Positions 8,969-16,997 of a DNA stretch of 64,000 nucleotides are shown one piece after another. The notes below the pieces were generated by a model. The model was not told the DNA's origin and did not search any database. It saw only the letters and a program-made list of their open reading frames with translations. The stretch comes from Mucilaginibacter rigui (GTDB lineage: Bacteria > Bacteroidota > Bacteroidia > Sphingobacteriales > Sphingobacteriaceae): NCBI RefSeq assembly GCF_014773275.1, contig NZ_JACWMW010000002.1:1054001-1118000 (forward strand), read 5' to 3'. The position numbers and the translations under genes are program-made. Numbering within the stretch: position 1 is the stretch's first letter; each line of letters opens with the position of its first letter.

Positions 8969-9976
8969 ATGCTTAAGCAAACAAACAAAATTGCTGTTGT
9001 AGGCGGCGGAAGCTGGGCCACAGCTAATATTAAAATGCTTACCGATAACATTACCGAAAAAGAGATTTTTTGGTGGATGCGCAACGGTGAGGCAGTTCAG
9101 CACATTCGCGAATTTGGGCACAACCCTAATTATTTAAGTTCGGTTGAAATTAAAGTGCCGGCGCAAAACATCTCTACCGATCTCAAATCCATTATAAAGG
9201 AGGTTGATTTTATATTGCTTAATGTGCCGGCCGCATTTTTAAAGGAAGCTTTAAACGGTATAACCCCGGCAGATCTGAAAGACAAAAAAATTGTATCGGC
9301 TATAAAAGGTATAGTGCCGGATGAGAATAAGATCATAGGTGAGTTTTTAAATGAAAACTACGATGTTCCCTTTGATCATATACTGGTAATAAGCGGCCCC
9401 TGCCACGCCGAAGAGGTAGCCCTTGAGAAATTATCATACCTAACCATAGCATCACAAAATACAGCGCTTGCCGGTGTATTTGCCGCCATGTTGAGTACCC
9501 GTTATATTAAAACCATTGTCTCTGATGATATATACGGTACCGAGTACGGCGCCGTACTTAAAAACGTTTACGCTATTGCCAGTGGTATTTGCCATGGTGT
9601 AGGGTATGGCGATAACTTCCAGGCGGTGCTTATATCAAATGCCATACGCGAGCTGGAACGCTTTGTTGATGAGGTGCACCCTATTGACCGCGATATCAAA
9701 GAATCGGCCTACCTGGGCGATCTGCTGGTTACCGCTTACTCGCAGTTTAGCCGTAACCGCACTTTTGGAAATATGATAGGAAAGGGCTATACCGTAAAAT
9801 CGGCCCAGCTGGAGATGAATATGATTGCTGAAGGATATTATGCAGTAAATTGCCTACACCAGGTAAACAGGCAGTACAATGTAGATATGCCCATTTGTGA
9901 GGCTGTTTACGCTATTTTATATAAGAAGAGCCCACCGGTAATAGAAATGCAGAAACTGGCAGAGAAATTGAGTTAA
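8969..9976 (+). CDS. gpsA: NAD(P)H-dependent glycerol-3-phosphate dehydrogenase
   Basis: The enzyme reduces dihydroxyacetone phosphate to sn-glycerol 3-phosphate, the backbone for phospholipids, in the cytoplasm. The dinucleotide-binding motif KIAVVGGGSWATA is at residues 6-18, SGPCHAEEVA at about 140, and the catalytic-lysine region EYGAVLKNVYAIASGICHGVG at about 190, followed by the NAIRELERF segment. At 335 residues it has the family's usual length. I chose ATG at 8969 because the frame's upstream extension starts with TTG and adds 16 residues unlike the family; a -7-like TTAATTTG lies at 8914-8921, so the upstream residues may lie in the promoter or leader. Confidence 0.93.
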   Translation: MLKQTNKIAVVGGGSWATANIKMLTDNITEKEIFWWMRNGEAVQHIREFGHNPNYLSSVEIKVPAQNISTDLKSIIKEVDFILLNVPAAFLKEALNGITPADLKDKKIVSAIKGIVPDENKIIGEFLNENYDVPFDHILVISGPCHAEEVALEKLSYLTIASQNTALAGVFAAMLSTRYIKTIVSDDIYGTEYGAVLKNVYAIASGICHGVGYGDNFQAVLISNAIRELERFVDEVHPIDRDIKESAYLGDLLVTAYSQFSRNRTFGNMIGKGYTVKSAQLEMNMIAEGYYAVNCLHQVNRQYNVDMPICEAVYAILYKKSPPVIEMQKLAEKLS

Positions 9977-10010
9977 TTATAGCAATTAACTAAACAAATC
10001 TTCCAAAAAG

Positions 10011-10355
10011 ATGAAAAAGCTATTTAAATCGACCATGTTTGCTGCCTCGTTATTCGCAGCATCATCGGCTTTCGCACAAGCGCATAAAGATACTACACTT
10101 GGCCAAAAGGTTGGCACAACGGCTAAAAAGGGATGGCATGCCACTAAAAAGGCTGCAAGTACCGTAGGTAATAAAACCGCCGAGGTTGCTTCAAAAGGAG
10201 CATCGGCAGTAACCGATAAAAAATACGCCGAAAAGGTAGGTCCACAAGGACAAACTATTTACATTGATAAAAATTCATATTACTATTATGTAAATAAAAA
10301 GGGGCATCATATTTATGTTCCAAAAGCAAAACTGGTTGATAAGCCGGTTAAATAA
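10011..10355 (+). CDS. Small exported basic protein, unknown
   Basis: The 114-residue product has a clean signal peptide (MKKLFKSTMFAASLFAASSAFAQ). The mature part is rich in Lys, Ala, Thr and Gly (GTTAKKGWHATKKAASTVGNKTAEVASKG), a composition like short amphipathic helical repeats, followed by a Tyr-rich tail (NSYYYYVNKKGHHIYVP) that could be a small beta domain. It is probably periplasmic or surface-associated. It lies 34 bases after gpsA and before a strong terminator, so it could be cotranscribed with gpsA. I do not recognise a family and assign no function. Confidence 0.7.
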   Translation: MKKLFKSTMFAASLFAASSAFAQAHKDTTLGQKVGTTAKKGWHATKKAASTVGNKTAEVASKGASAVTDKKYAEKVGPQGQTIYIDKNSYYYYVNKKGHHIYVPKAKLVDKPVK

Positions 10356-10365
10356 CATAAAATTT

Positions 10366-10398
10366 AAAAGCATCCGTTAACTAACGGATGCTTTTTTT
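10366..10398 (+). terminator. Rho-independent terminator
   Basis: AGCATCCGTTA and TAACGGATGCT form a perfect 11-bp stem around a single-base spacer (the apical pairs must open to form a loop), flanked by an A run before and seven T after, so it could work in both directions. It separates the small basic protein from the lipoprotein gene. Confidence 0.93.
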
Positions 10399-10412
10399 AT
10401 TACCTTAATGCA

Positions 10413-10739
10413 ATGAAAAAATACGCTTTAGTTATTATAGCGCTATCGGGAGTGATAATGCTGATGTCGGCTTGTGGAAACGAGAAAAGAGAATCAAACC
10501 CTAAATTGGTTGGCAGCTGGAAATCAAAGAACAGCGAAACATCATTAAAAATAACCGATAAGAAATTTATTATGGATGGTGATGAGCAAAGCGCTGAGGA
10601 TTACTTTACTAAAGGCGATACTATTTTCACCTCGTTTGAAGGCAATCAGCCTTATACCAGATTTGTGATAAAAAAGCTGGATGAGAAAACCCTTAACTTG
10701 GTGTATCCGGATTCTGTTTTAGTTGAATTTGCCCGTTAA
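10413..10739 (+). CDS. Small lipoprotein, lipocalin-like size
   Basis: The 108-residue protein has a lipoprotein signal peptide ending in the lipobox LMSAC (Cys at about residue 21), so it should be lipid-anchored in the envelope. The mature part (PKLVGSWKSKNSETSLKITDKKF, then GDTIFTSFEGNQPYTRFVIKKLDEKTLNL) alternates polar and hydrophobic residues like the small beta-barrel lipoproteins annotated as lipocalin-like in Bacteroidota; that family call is tentative. The ATG lies 14 bases after the preceding terminator, so a promoter would have to overlap that terminator. Confidence 0.65.
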   Translation: MKKYALVIIALSGVIMLMSACGNEKRESNPKLVGSWKSKNSETSLKITDKKFIMDGDEQSAEDYFTKGDTIFTSFEGNQPYTRFVIKKLDEKTLNLVYPDSVLVEFAR

Positions 10740-10848
10740 AACAAAAACCTCCCGGATGATAAACAAACGAGAGGCTTTGTAAACAAAACTAAACTAAAAC
10801 TATGCTTCCGGTTAACTACTCCGAAAGCTCTTATGAAAACTAACTAAA

Positions 10849-12681
10849 CTAAAATCTTCTGCGTCGTTCAGGGCGTTCTTCGCGGGTTTTGCCGGAGAAA
10901 TCACGGAACCCGCCACCGCTGTTGCCACCGCCGCTGTTCCTGTCCCTGTTAAAACCACCTTCACGGCGTCCGCCGCCACGGTAACCACCGCCGCCTTCGC
11001 GCCTTTGGTAACCACCTTCACGTCTTTCGCCGCCGCTTCTTGGGCTGCTGGTGCCTTCGCCAGATACTTCTATCCTAACTTCGCGGCCTTTAAACTCAAC
11101 GCCTTTAAAGTTATTCATTACCTGTTCAACATCGCCGTTGTTTACTTCAAAGAATGAGTAAACACCTTTAACATCAATTTTACCAACGGTGCGCCCGCTT
11201 ATTTTAGAGTTGTTGCAAATATAACCCAGCAAATCGCCGCGGTTAAACTCATCAACACTACCTAAGTTGATAAACAAACGTGTATATTCTGATTTGCCAC
11301 CTGAATCGCGCATGCCGCGTTCGCCTCTTTCACCATCTCTGCGGAAATCATCTGCAGGGGCGTTAAGGTCTGGTGCATTCTGATAATAATCTAAAAAGCG
11401 GTTAAACTCTAATGATGCAAAACGTTTAATTACATCCTCTTTGCTTAACTCGGCAAATTCATCCATAATACGCGGGATGTATTGCTCAATTTGTGTTTCG
11501 TTAACTTCTACCTTATGCACTTTATGTATAAGGGCAAAAAGTTGTTTTTCGCAAACATCAAAACCTGTAGGTATTTCGGCTTTTACAAACTTTTTACCAA
11601 TTACACGTTCTATCTGGCGAATTTTACCAAGCTCTTTACTGTTGATGATAGCGATAGATACCCCCATTTTACCGGCACGTGCTGTACGGCCGCTACGGTG
11701 GGTGTAGTTTTCTATCTCATCAGGTAAGCTATAGTTAATAACGTGCGTAACATCATTAACATCAATACCACGTGCGGCAACATCGGTAGCAATTAATAAT
11801 TGCAGGCTGCGTTCGCGGTAGCGTTTCATTACCTTATCGCGCTGTTGCTGTGAAAGGTCGCCATGTAAAGCATCGGCATTGTAACCGTCTTTAATAAGTG
11901 ATTCAGCAATTTCCTGAGTTTCTATTTTGGTACGGCAAAATACGATACCGAAGATCTCGGGGTTGTTATCAACAATGCGTTTAAAGGCTGCATATTTATC
12001 ACGGGCACGTACAACGTAGTACTCGTGTTCTATATTAACATTACCTGTGTTTTTTTCGCCCATGGTTAACTCAAAAGGGTTATCCATGTATTTTTTAGCG
12101 ATCCTTCTAACCTCAGAAGGCATAGTAGCTGAGAACAGCCAGGTTTTTTTCTCGTCCGGAGTGGTGGATAAAATACTGTCAATGTCTTCCTGGAAGCCCA
12201 TGTTGAGCATCTCATCAGCCTCATCCAATACTACGAACCTAACCTGCGAAAAATTGATCGCCTTACGGTTAATAATGTCAAGCATACGCCCCGGGGTAGC
12301 AACAACAATCTGTACACCACGTTTAATTTGGCGTAGTTGATCCTGAATGCTTGCACCACCGTAAACGGCAACAACATTAACGTTGTTCATGTGCTTGGCG
12401 TAGTTCTTAATGTCGTTCGTGATCTGTAAACAAAGTTCACGTGTTGGGCATAAAACAAGCGCCTGCGGATGATTTTCTTCGAAATCGAGCAGTTCTAATA
12501 GCGGCAGTCCAAAAGCAGCTGTTTTACCGGTCCCTGTTTGGGCTAATCCGACAAAATCGTTGCTGCCTGTTAACAATACCGGAATTGACTGTTCCTGGAT
12601 TGGTGTAGGATTTTCAAATCCTAACTCAGAGATGGCATTAACAATATCATGACGGATTCCCAGATTAATAAATGGGTTCAT
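10849..12681 (-). CDS. deaD: DEAD-box RNA helicase with DbpA-type RNA-binding domain and RGG tail
   Basis: It is an ATP-dependent RNA helicase, in this family usually acting in cold-shock response, ribosome assembly and mRNA decay. The Q motif (FENPTPIQEQSIP), motif I (AQTGTGKT), II (DEAD), III (SAT) and VI (HRSGRTARAG) all stand in order in the first 340 residues. Residues about 470-545 resemble the DbpA RNA-binding domain (RLFINLGSVDEFNRGDLLGYI). The last 60 residues are an RGG-like basic Gly/Arg-rich tail for nonspecific RNA contact. The exact subtype (CsdA/DeaD versus RhlE-like) is inferred from the RNA-binding domain. A near-ideal promoter lies just upstream. Confidence 0.93.
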   Translation of the reverse strand: MNPFINLGIRHDIVNAISELGFENPTPIQEQSIPVLLTGSNDFVGLAQTGTGKTAAFGLPLLELLDFEENHPQALVLCPTRELCLQITNDIKNYAKHMNNVNVVAVYGGASIQDQLRQIKRGVQIVVATPGRMLDIINRKAINFSQVRFVVLDEADEMLNMGFQEDIDSILSTTPDEKKTWLFSATMPSEVRRIAKKYMDNPFELTMGEKNTGNVNIEHEYYVVRARDKYAAFKRIVDNNPEIFGIVFCRTKIETQEIAESLIKDGYNADALHGDLSQQQRDKVMKRYRERSLQLLIATDVAARGIDVNDVTHVINYSLPDEIENYTHRSGRTARAGKMGVSIAIINSKELGKIRQIERVIGKKFVKAEIPTGFDVCEKQLFALIHKVHKVEVNETQIEQYIPRIMDEFAELSKEDVIKRFASLEFNRFLDYYQNAPDLNAPADDFRRDGERGERGMRDSGGKSEYTRLFINLGSVDEFNRGDLLGYICNNSKISGRTVGKIDVKGVYSFFEVNNGDVEQVMNNFKGVEFKGREVRIEVSGEGTSSPRSGGERREGGYQRREGGGGYRGGGRREGGFNRDRNSGGGNSGGGFRDFSGKTREERPERRRRF

Positions 12682-12722
12682 GAATTAAAATAACGTATTT
12701 GACTACATCGTCAAATCGGGTG

Positions 12723-12752
12723 CAAAAGTACAATTAATTAATTATATTTCAA
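12723..12752 (-). promoter_or_regulatory. Promoter of the DEAD-box helicase (TTG-N19-TAnnTTTG)
   Basis: On the minus strand a TTG (12750-12752) is followed after exactly 19 bases by TACTTTTG (12723-12730), a full match to the Bacteroidota vegetative promoter (-33 TTG, -7 TAnnTTTG). Transcription would start near 12716, giving a leader of about 35 bases. The remaining divergent space up to 12985 is AT-rich and contains TATCTTTA at 12955-12962, a 7-of-8 match that may serve the hydrolase gene on the plus strand. Confidence 0.8.
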
Positions 12753-12985
12753 ATACTGATTTTAAAATTTGTAAAACTGGTAAATTTATAGACTAGATTT
12801 ATTGTAAGTTGCTAAAAATCAACATAGTTTTTATGGCAATGATTTTAGTTTTTGTTTGCTTTTTGAACCGCATGCTGTTTTTGATTATTATTATAAAGCG
12901 TTAAAGATTGTTAATTGCCTTTATAAAAATGATGACAGATCAGCTATGAATTTATATCTTTAGCTATTGACAAATACCACACTAA

Positions 12986-13861
12986 ATGAAAAAGTTAAAA
13001 CCATTTATCACCTCAATAATTCTCTTATTAACGGTATCCGTTTGTTTTGCCCAAAGCTTTGAAAAAGACATGGATACTACCCAATATGGCCGTAATAAAA
13101 CTGTGGGTAAATATGCCGATATACAGGGCATTAAAATGTATTATGAAGTTTATGGTAAAGGCGAGCCTTTGCTGATCATTCACGGCAATGGGGGTTCTAT
13201 CAAAAACTTTGTTTACCAGATACCTTACTTCGCAAAAAAATACCAGGTGATATTGGCCGATAGCCGCGCGCAGGGCAAAACTGTAGATCATACCGATTCG
13301 CTGACGTATGAAATGATCAGCGATGACCTTAACGGATTGCTCGATCATCTGAAAATAAAGAACGCCAACGTAATAGGCTGGAGCGATGGTGGGATAGAAG
13401 GGTTATTGCTGGCCATGAACCATCCCGATAAGGTTAAAAAACTGGCTGTTACCGGCGCCAACCTTTGGCCTGATAGCACAGCGGTTGATCCGTTTGTGTA
13501 TAAAATGATCATGGATATCAATATTAAAGGAGCAGACTCTTTAAAACGGATGAAGAACCCTACTCCCGAGATGAAAAATCAGTTGAAGCTGATGCACCTG
13601 TTATCATACGAGCCGCATATTAAACTGGAGGCCCTAAAGAAAATAACCTGCCCAACCCTGGTAATAGGTGGCGACCATGATGTAATAGTGACTAAACACA
13701 CCGTAGCAATAGCCGAAGCGATCACCAATTCATATCTGTGGATCCTGCCAAACTCGGGCCATGCAACACCGGTAGTTTATAAGGATATGTTTAACCAGGT
13801 AGTAGGCGACTTTTTTGCCAAACCATTCAGAAAAATAGATAAGACGGGAAGGTTCAGGTAA
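12986..13861 (+). CDS. Exported alpha/beta hydrolase
   Basis: The 291-residue protein has a signal peptide (cleavage near CFAQ, residue 23), so it acts outside the cytoplasm. The alpha/beta-hydrolase landmarks are the oxyanion-hole HGNGG (about 68), ADSRAQGKT (about 92), a nucleophile elbow GWSDGG with Asp instead of Gly next to the serine (about 131), a candidate acid in GGDHDVIV (about 228) and a C-terminal His in NSGHATPV (about 255). This resembles the esterase and proline-iminopeptidase-like family; the substrate cannot be told. It stands alone between divergent promoter space and the next exported protein. Confidence 0.88.
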   Translation: MKKLKPFITSIILLLTVSVCFAQSFEKDMDTTQYGRNKTVGKYADIQGIKMYYEVYGKGEPLLIIHGNGGSIKNFVYQIPYFAKKYQVILADSRAQGKTVDHTDSLTYEMISDDLNGLLDHLKIKNANVIGWSDGGIEGLLLAMNHPDKVKKLAVTGANLWPDSTAVDPFVYKMIMDINIKGADSLKRMKNPTPEMKNQLKLMHLLSYEPHIKLEALKKITCPTLVIGGDHDVIVTKHTVAIAEAITNSYLWILPNSGHATPVVYKDMFNQVVGDFFAKPFRKIDKTGRFR

Positions 13862-13954
13862 GTTGAATATTCGGTGTAAAATACCTGATAAGTAAGGTGT
13901 TTTAACGGTGTTGAGGAGTGTTATTTCATCGGAGATTTATAAAAAATCTCTGTT

Positions 13955-15226
13955 ATGAAAAAGCCAACCCTATTGCTGCTGTGTGTTTTTATATTCCCTA
14001 TTACCGCGCTTTGTCAAAAGTTGAGTGTTGAGAAAAACGACCTATCCATAAACAGGCAATCAACAAAGCAATTGCACAAAATTCATGTATATCTTAAGGA
14101 TGTTAAACCGGGTAAAAAATTTGAATTAAAAACTTTTGAGACCAATTCAGGCTCTGCAGCAAGAGGAGTTGATTATAAACTTACCAGCCCTGTCAATCAA
14201 GATATAACTGATGTAGCAACAATTGATATTGATGTACTTGAAGATAACGGACAAAAACGGCCTAAGTCAGTTATATTTAAATTGCAAATTGAGTCAGGTG
14301 GCGAAACTTTCATGGTTTTAACAGATTCATTGATTATAAAACCGGCTTCAATTAAACCTCCGGAAAAAGGTAAATGGGCGTCTCAACCGCTTGAATTGAA
14401 AGACATTGATTCTTCAAGGTTTACCATACTTACTGCCGGAAGTTTGAATTTTTTTGGAAACTCTTTTTTCTCTAAGTATGTTGGCCAATTAGATGTGAGA
14501 ATGCCGAGCTTGCATAACCGGTGGGGGGCTAATGCCGGCGTATTCACAAAAAGTTTTTATACAGATTCTGTTTATACAGGTAGAGGTGTTTTTAATATTA
14601 AAAAGTTAAATGATACGATATACTATGCTCAAAATACTTATTACAGATTCGCAAAAAAAGAATTTAACACAGTAGGGGCCTATTTTAACCCTACCTATTT
14701 AATAGCAAATAATGATCGTAATAAAGCAAGCTTAAGAATATATATTAATGCAAGTTTTGAAGTTTTATGGAATTCAATAAAAACAACTTTTAATAATTAT
14801 AAGCTTGTCGACTCTGTAAATGTAAAATATAATGACATGGTAACCAGGGAAGATGCACTTGAGCCGAAAAACCCCAGAATAAAACCTGTTAATTCATTTG
14901 CAAATGAACATTACATAACTGGCTATTATGGAATTGGCCCACAGTTGGTTTACCAGAAAAGTGATTTATTAAATCTTAATGTTTTATTTTTAACAGGGGG
15001 TTCTATAACTGGGGGCGATAATAATTACGGCCCAAATCCTTCTAATTTTTACAAAGGCCCAATCCCTAATAAGTTTTTCTATCTGGCAAAAGGAGTGGTC
15101 ACAGAAAAAGTTACAAAATTAAATGCAACCATAGGAGTAGAGGTAAGAGGCTTTTATCCTAATAATTCGGCAATGACGGCCTACCTCGGTTTTTTAATTT
15201 CGCCTGCCGATTTTTTTAAGAAATAA
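13955..15226 (+). CDS. Exported protein, Calx-beta-like N-terminus and barrel-like C-terminus, unknown
   Basis: The 423-residue product starts with a signal peptide (to about ALCQ, residue 21). Residues 30-130 look like one Calx-beta-type Ig fold, with the characteristic GSAARGVDYKL and IDIDVLEDN pattern. The remaining 290 residues are rich in aromatic, Asn and alternating hydrophobic residues (LNFFGNSFFSKYVGQLDVRMP ... TAYLGFLISP) and could be an outer-membrane beta-barrel or beta-rich surface domain. It converges with DUF4293, with only 4 bases between the stops. The coding sequence is AT-rich compared with the hydrolase before it. I do not recognise the family. Confidence 0.7.
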   Translation: MKKPTLLLLCVFIFPITALCQKLSVEKNDLSINRQSTKQLHKIHVYLKDVKPGKKFELKTFETNSGSAARGVDYKLTSPVNQDITDVATIDIDVLEDNGQKRPKSVIFKLQIESGGETFMVLTDSLIIKPASIKPPEKGKWASQPLELKDIDSSRFTILTAGSLNFFGNSFFSKYVGQLDVRMPSLHNRWGANAGVFTKSFYTDSVYTGRGVFNIKKLNDTIYYAQNTYYRFAKKEFNTVGAYFNPTYLIANNDRNKASLRIYINASFEVLWNSIKTTFNNYKLVDSVNVKYNDMVTREDALEPKNPRIKPVNSFANEHYITGYYGIGPQLVYQKSDLLNLNVLFLTGGSITGGDNNYGPNPSNFYKGPIPNKFFYLAKGVVTEKVTKLNATIGVEVRGFYPNNSAMTAYLGFLISPADFFKK

Positions 15227-15230
15227 GATA

Positions 15231-15698
15231 TTACCTTAATCTGTCAGCCGACTTTACGAGCTTCTCATCCCTTTGAATTGCTTTAACGGCAAAAATGATC
15301 AAGATAATACTCAGAGAGGTTAAAAACAGGCCTATGCCCATATTACGGTACTCTAAAGTAATAGGGCCAACCACTTTTTTAACGGTTTGCGCCATCCAAA
15401 AGCTATAGCCTATTAATACTAAAATGGCAATATAACTGATAGTGATTTGCTGTTTGCGGTTCTTATAAAGAAATATCACTGCCAGAGGTATTAATGCAGC
15501 AATAACGGTAATGATGGTAAGTGGCAGAAACGCCTGGATCTGTTGGTCCTGCCCGTTTATAATTTCATAAACACCGAGTACAGATACATTTACCAGTTTG
15601 CCATCCACATAAATATTATGTGCAAGCGGGAAAACAAACAGCGCGAAAAGTACTAAAGAGGCGAACAAAAGGTATATGGATTGGATTCTTTGTAGCAT
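15231..15698 (-). CDS. DUF4293 family membrane protein
   Basis: The 155-residue protein begins MLQRIQSIYLLFASL, the signature start of DUF4293, a Bacteroidota-specific family of unknown function. Four membrane segments are visible at about residues 7-27, 56-76, 86-105 and 120-140, with a short basic tail in the cytoplasm. It is a single gene with its own promoter and converges on the preceding exported protein. Confidence 0.88.
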   Translation of the reverse strand: MLQRIQSIYLLFASLVLFALFVFPLAHNIYVDGKLVNVSVLGVYEIINGQDQQIQAFLPLTIITVIAALIPLAVIFLYKNRKQQITISYIAILVLIGYSFWMAQTVKKVVGPITLEYRNMGIGLFLTSLSIILIIFAVKAIQRDEKLVKSADRLR

Positions 15699-15720
15699 TT
15701 TTTATGATTGTATATTGAAG

Positions 15721-15728
15721 CAAAGATA
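15721..15728 (-). promoter_or_regulatory. -7 box of the DUF4293 gene
   Basis: TATCTTTG on the minus strand is a perfect TAnnTTTG box 22 bases before the ATG. A TTG lies 25 bases further upstream, longer than the usual spacer, so the -33 element is uncertain. Confidence 0.55.
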
Positions 15729-15761
15729 AATGCTTTTTGATTACTTTTATTTTCAATTTAT

Positions 15762-16118
15762 ATGAAAATAGATTTACTAAATAATGCCATAAGCCTTGTT
15801 AATGAATTTGGGGTTGGTAAAAAACATTCACCATTGTCCACCTGATTTACAGAGGTTGAAATATTAACAGATGGACGACTTTTAGTCTGTGAAGATTACT
15901 TTGAATTTAACTACCAGGATAAATCGAATTTGTATTGTTTAAGTAGAGCGCTTGACATAGAGTGGTTTTTACCAATGCCCAGTTTGAGTTCTGAAAATGA
16001 TTTATATGTTGGCTTCACATCTTGGGGGGATATGATTTTTGCAAATTCCTGGGACTGTTACAGGGTGGAGGTTGATGTGAAATCAGGCCTAATAAAAAGT
16101 GTGCAGTTCACAAAATAA
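15762..16118 (+). pseudogene. Small unknown protein interrupted by an in-frame TGA
   Basis: From ATG at 15762 the frame runs 27 codons (MKIDLLNNAISLVNEFGVGK...), meets TGA at 15843-15845, and then stays open in the same frame to TAA at 16116-16118, giving about 118 codons in total. The part after the stop (FTEVEILTDGRLLVCEDYFEFN...) has coherent beta-strand-like protein composition and ends VDVKSGLIKSVQFTK. A single C-to-T change (CGA to TGA) would explain it. The layout resembles small immunity-type proteins, but no family is recognised. A restart at the TTG at 15930 would give a 62-residue fragment. The gene is AT-rich and sits between housekeeping genes. Confidence 0.6.
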
Positions 16119-16137
16119 TAATTTTACTAAATGATGT

Positions 16138-16145
16138 TAACTTTG
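16138..16145 (+). promoter_or_regulatory. -7 box directly in front of truA
   Basis: TAACTTTG matches TAnnTTTG exactly and ends 4 bases before the GTG start codon of truA. If used, transcription would start at or just next to the start codon, giving a leaderless message. Confidence 0.5.
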
Positions 16146-16149
16146 CCAC

Positions 16150-16932
16150 GTGGCAAACACCCAACGATATTTTATTGAACTGGCTTATGATGGTACCAAT
16201 TACCATGGCTGGCAGGTGCAGCCAAACGCCGTAACCGTGCAGGAGTTGCTTGATAAAGCACTTACAACACTACTGCGGCAACCCATTGAAACCACAGGCT
16301 GCGGCCGTACAGACACCGGTGTGCATGCCAAAGATTTTTTTGTGCACCTGGATGTAACCTCCGCTGGCGATAAACAGATACTTATTGACAAACGGGGACT
16401 AAACGCACTACTTCCGTATGATATTGCCGTTAAGCAGATCATCCCTGTTCATCCCGAAGCGCATGCCAGGTTTGACGCCACGCTACGTTCGTACGAGTAC
16501 CATATCCACTTTGAGAAAAATCCATTTTTAAACGGATACTCGTGGCTGTTACGCGATAAACCTGATTTGCGATTGATGAACCGGGCGGCGGCAATAGTCA
16601 TGGAATACACAGATTTTAGCTGTTTCAGTAAAAGTAATACGCAGGTTAAGACCAATAATTGTAAAATTGCAAAAGCGGAATGGATAGAGACCGAAAATGG
16701 CATAGTTTTTCACATCTCAGCCGATAGGTTTCTGCGTAACATGGTACGCGCCATAGTAGGCACGCTGCTAATGGTAGGCCGGGGGGAAATGCAGCCCGAA
16801 GAGATCCGCCAAATAATTGAAAGTAAAAACCGCAGCAACGCTGGTATGAGTGTACCCGCCTGCGGCTTGTATTTAACAGAAATAAAGTATCCTTACCCCC
16901 TAACCCCTGAAGGGGGAATAAGATTTGATTGA
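16150..16932 (+). CDS. truA: tRNA pseudouridine synthase A
   Basis: TruA converts uridines 38-40 of the tRNA anticodon arm to pseudouridine. Visible are YFIELAYDGTNYHGWQ at the start, GCGRTDTGVHA with the catalytic Asp (about residue 55), the RFDATLRSYEYHI segment (about 105) and the C-terminal FLRNMVRAIVGTLLMVGRGE. The start is a GTG; in-frame ATG codons are absent upstream, and the two ATGs just before it are out of frame. The last dozen residues (YPYPLTPEGGIRFD) are encoded by an inserted repeat element, so the original C-terminus was probably different. The ABC exporter follows at once. Confidence 0.93.
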   Translation: MANTQRYFIELAYDGTNYHGWQVQPNAVTVQELLDKALTTLLRQPIETTGCGRTDTGVHAKDFFVHLDVTSAGDKQILIDKRGLNALLPYDIAVKQIIPVHPEAHARFDATLRSYEYHIHFEKNPFLNGYSWLLRDKPDLRLMNRAAAIVMEYTDFSCFSKSNTQVKTNNCKIAKAEWIETENGIVFHISADRFLRNMVRAIVGTLLMVGRGEMQPEEIRQIIESKNRSNAGMSVPACGLYLTEIKYPYPLTPEGGIRFD

Positions 16933-16997
16933 ATCAATGGCGAAAAATATAAAAGATAGTAAGTCAAAGGTACCCCCTTTAGGGGGCGGAGGGGGCG
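16893..16997. repeat. CCCCCTAACCCC-type inverted element spanning the truA/ABC junction
   Basis: The left end reads TTACCCCCTAACCCCTGAAGG and the right end is its approximate inverse (CCCCCTTTAGGGGGCGGAGG), about 105 bases in all. It covers the last codons and stop of truA, the start codon of the ABC exporter and its first ~20 codons. A related one-ended copy (CCCCTCTTGAGAGGGGTTAG) is at 57865-57884. It looks like a miniature non-coding mobile element. Confidence 0.65.

Noticed and set aside
15843..15845. Selenocysteine at the in-frame TGA
   Set aside because: The residue context is not that of a redox protein, and no selenocysteine machinery is in the window; a nonsense change is simpler.
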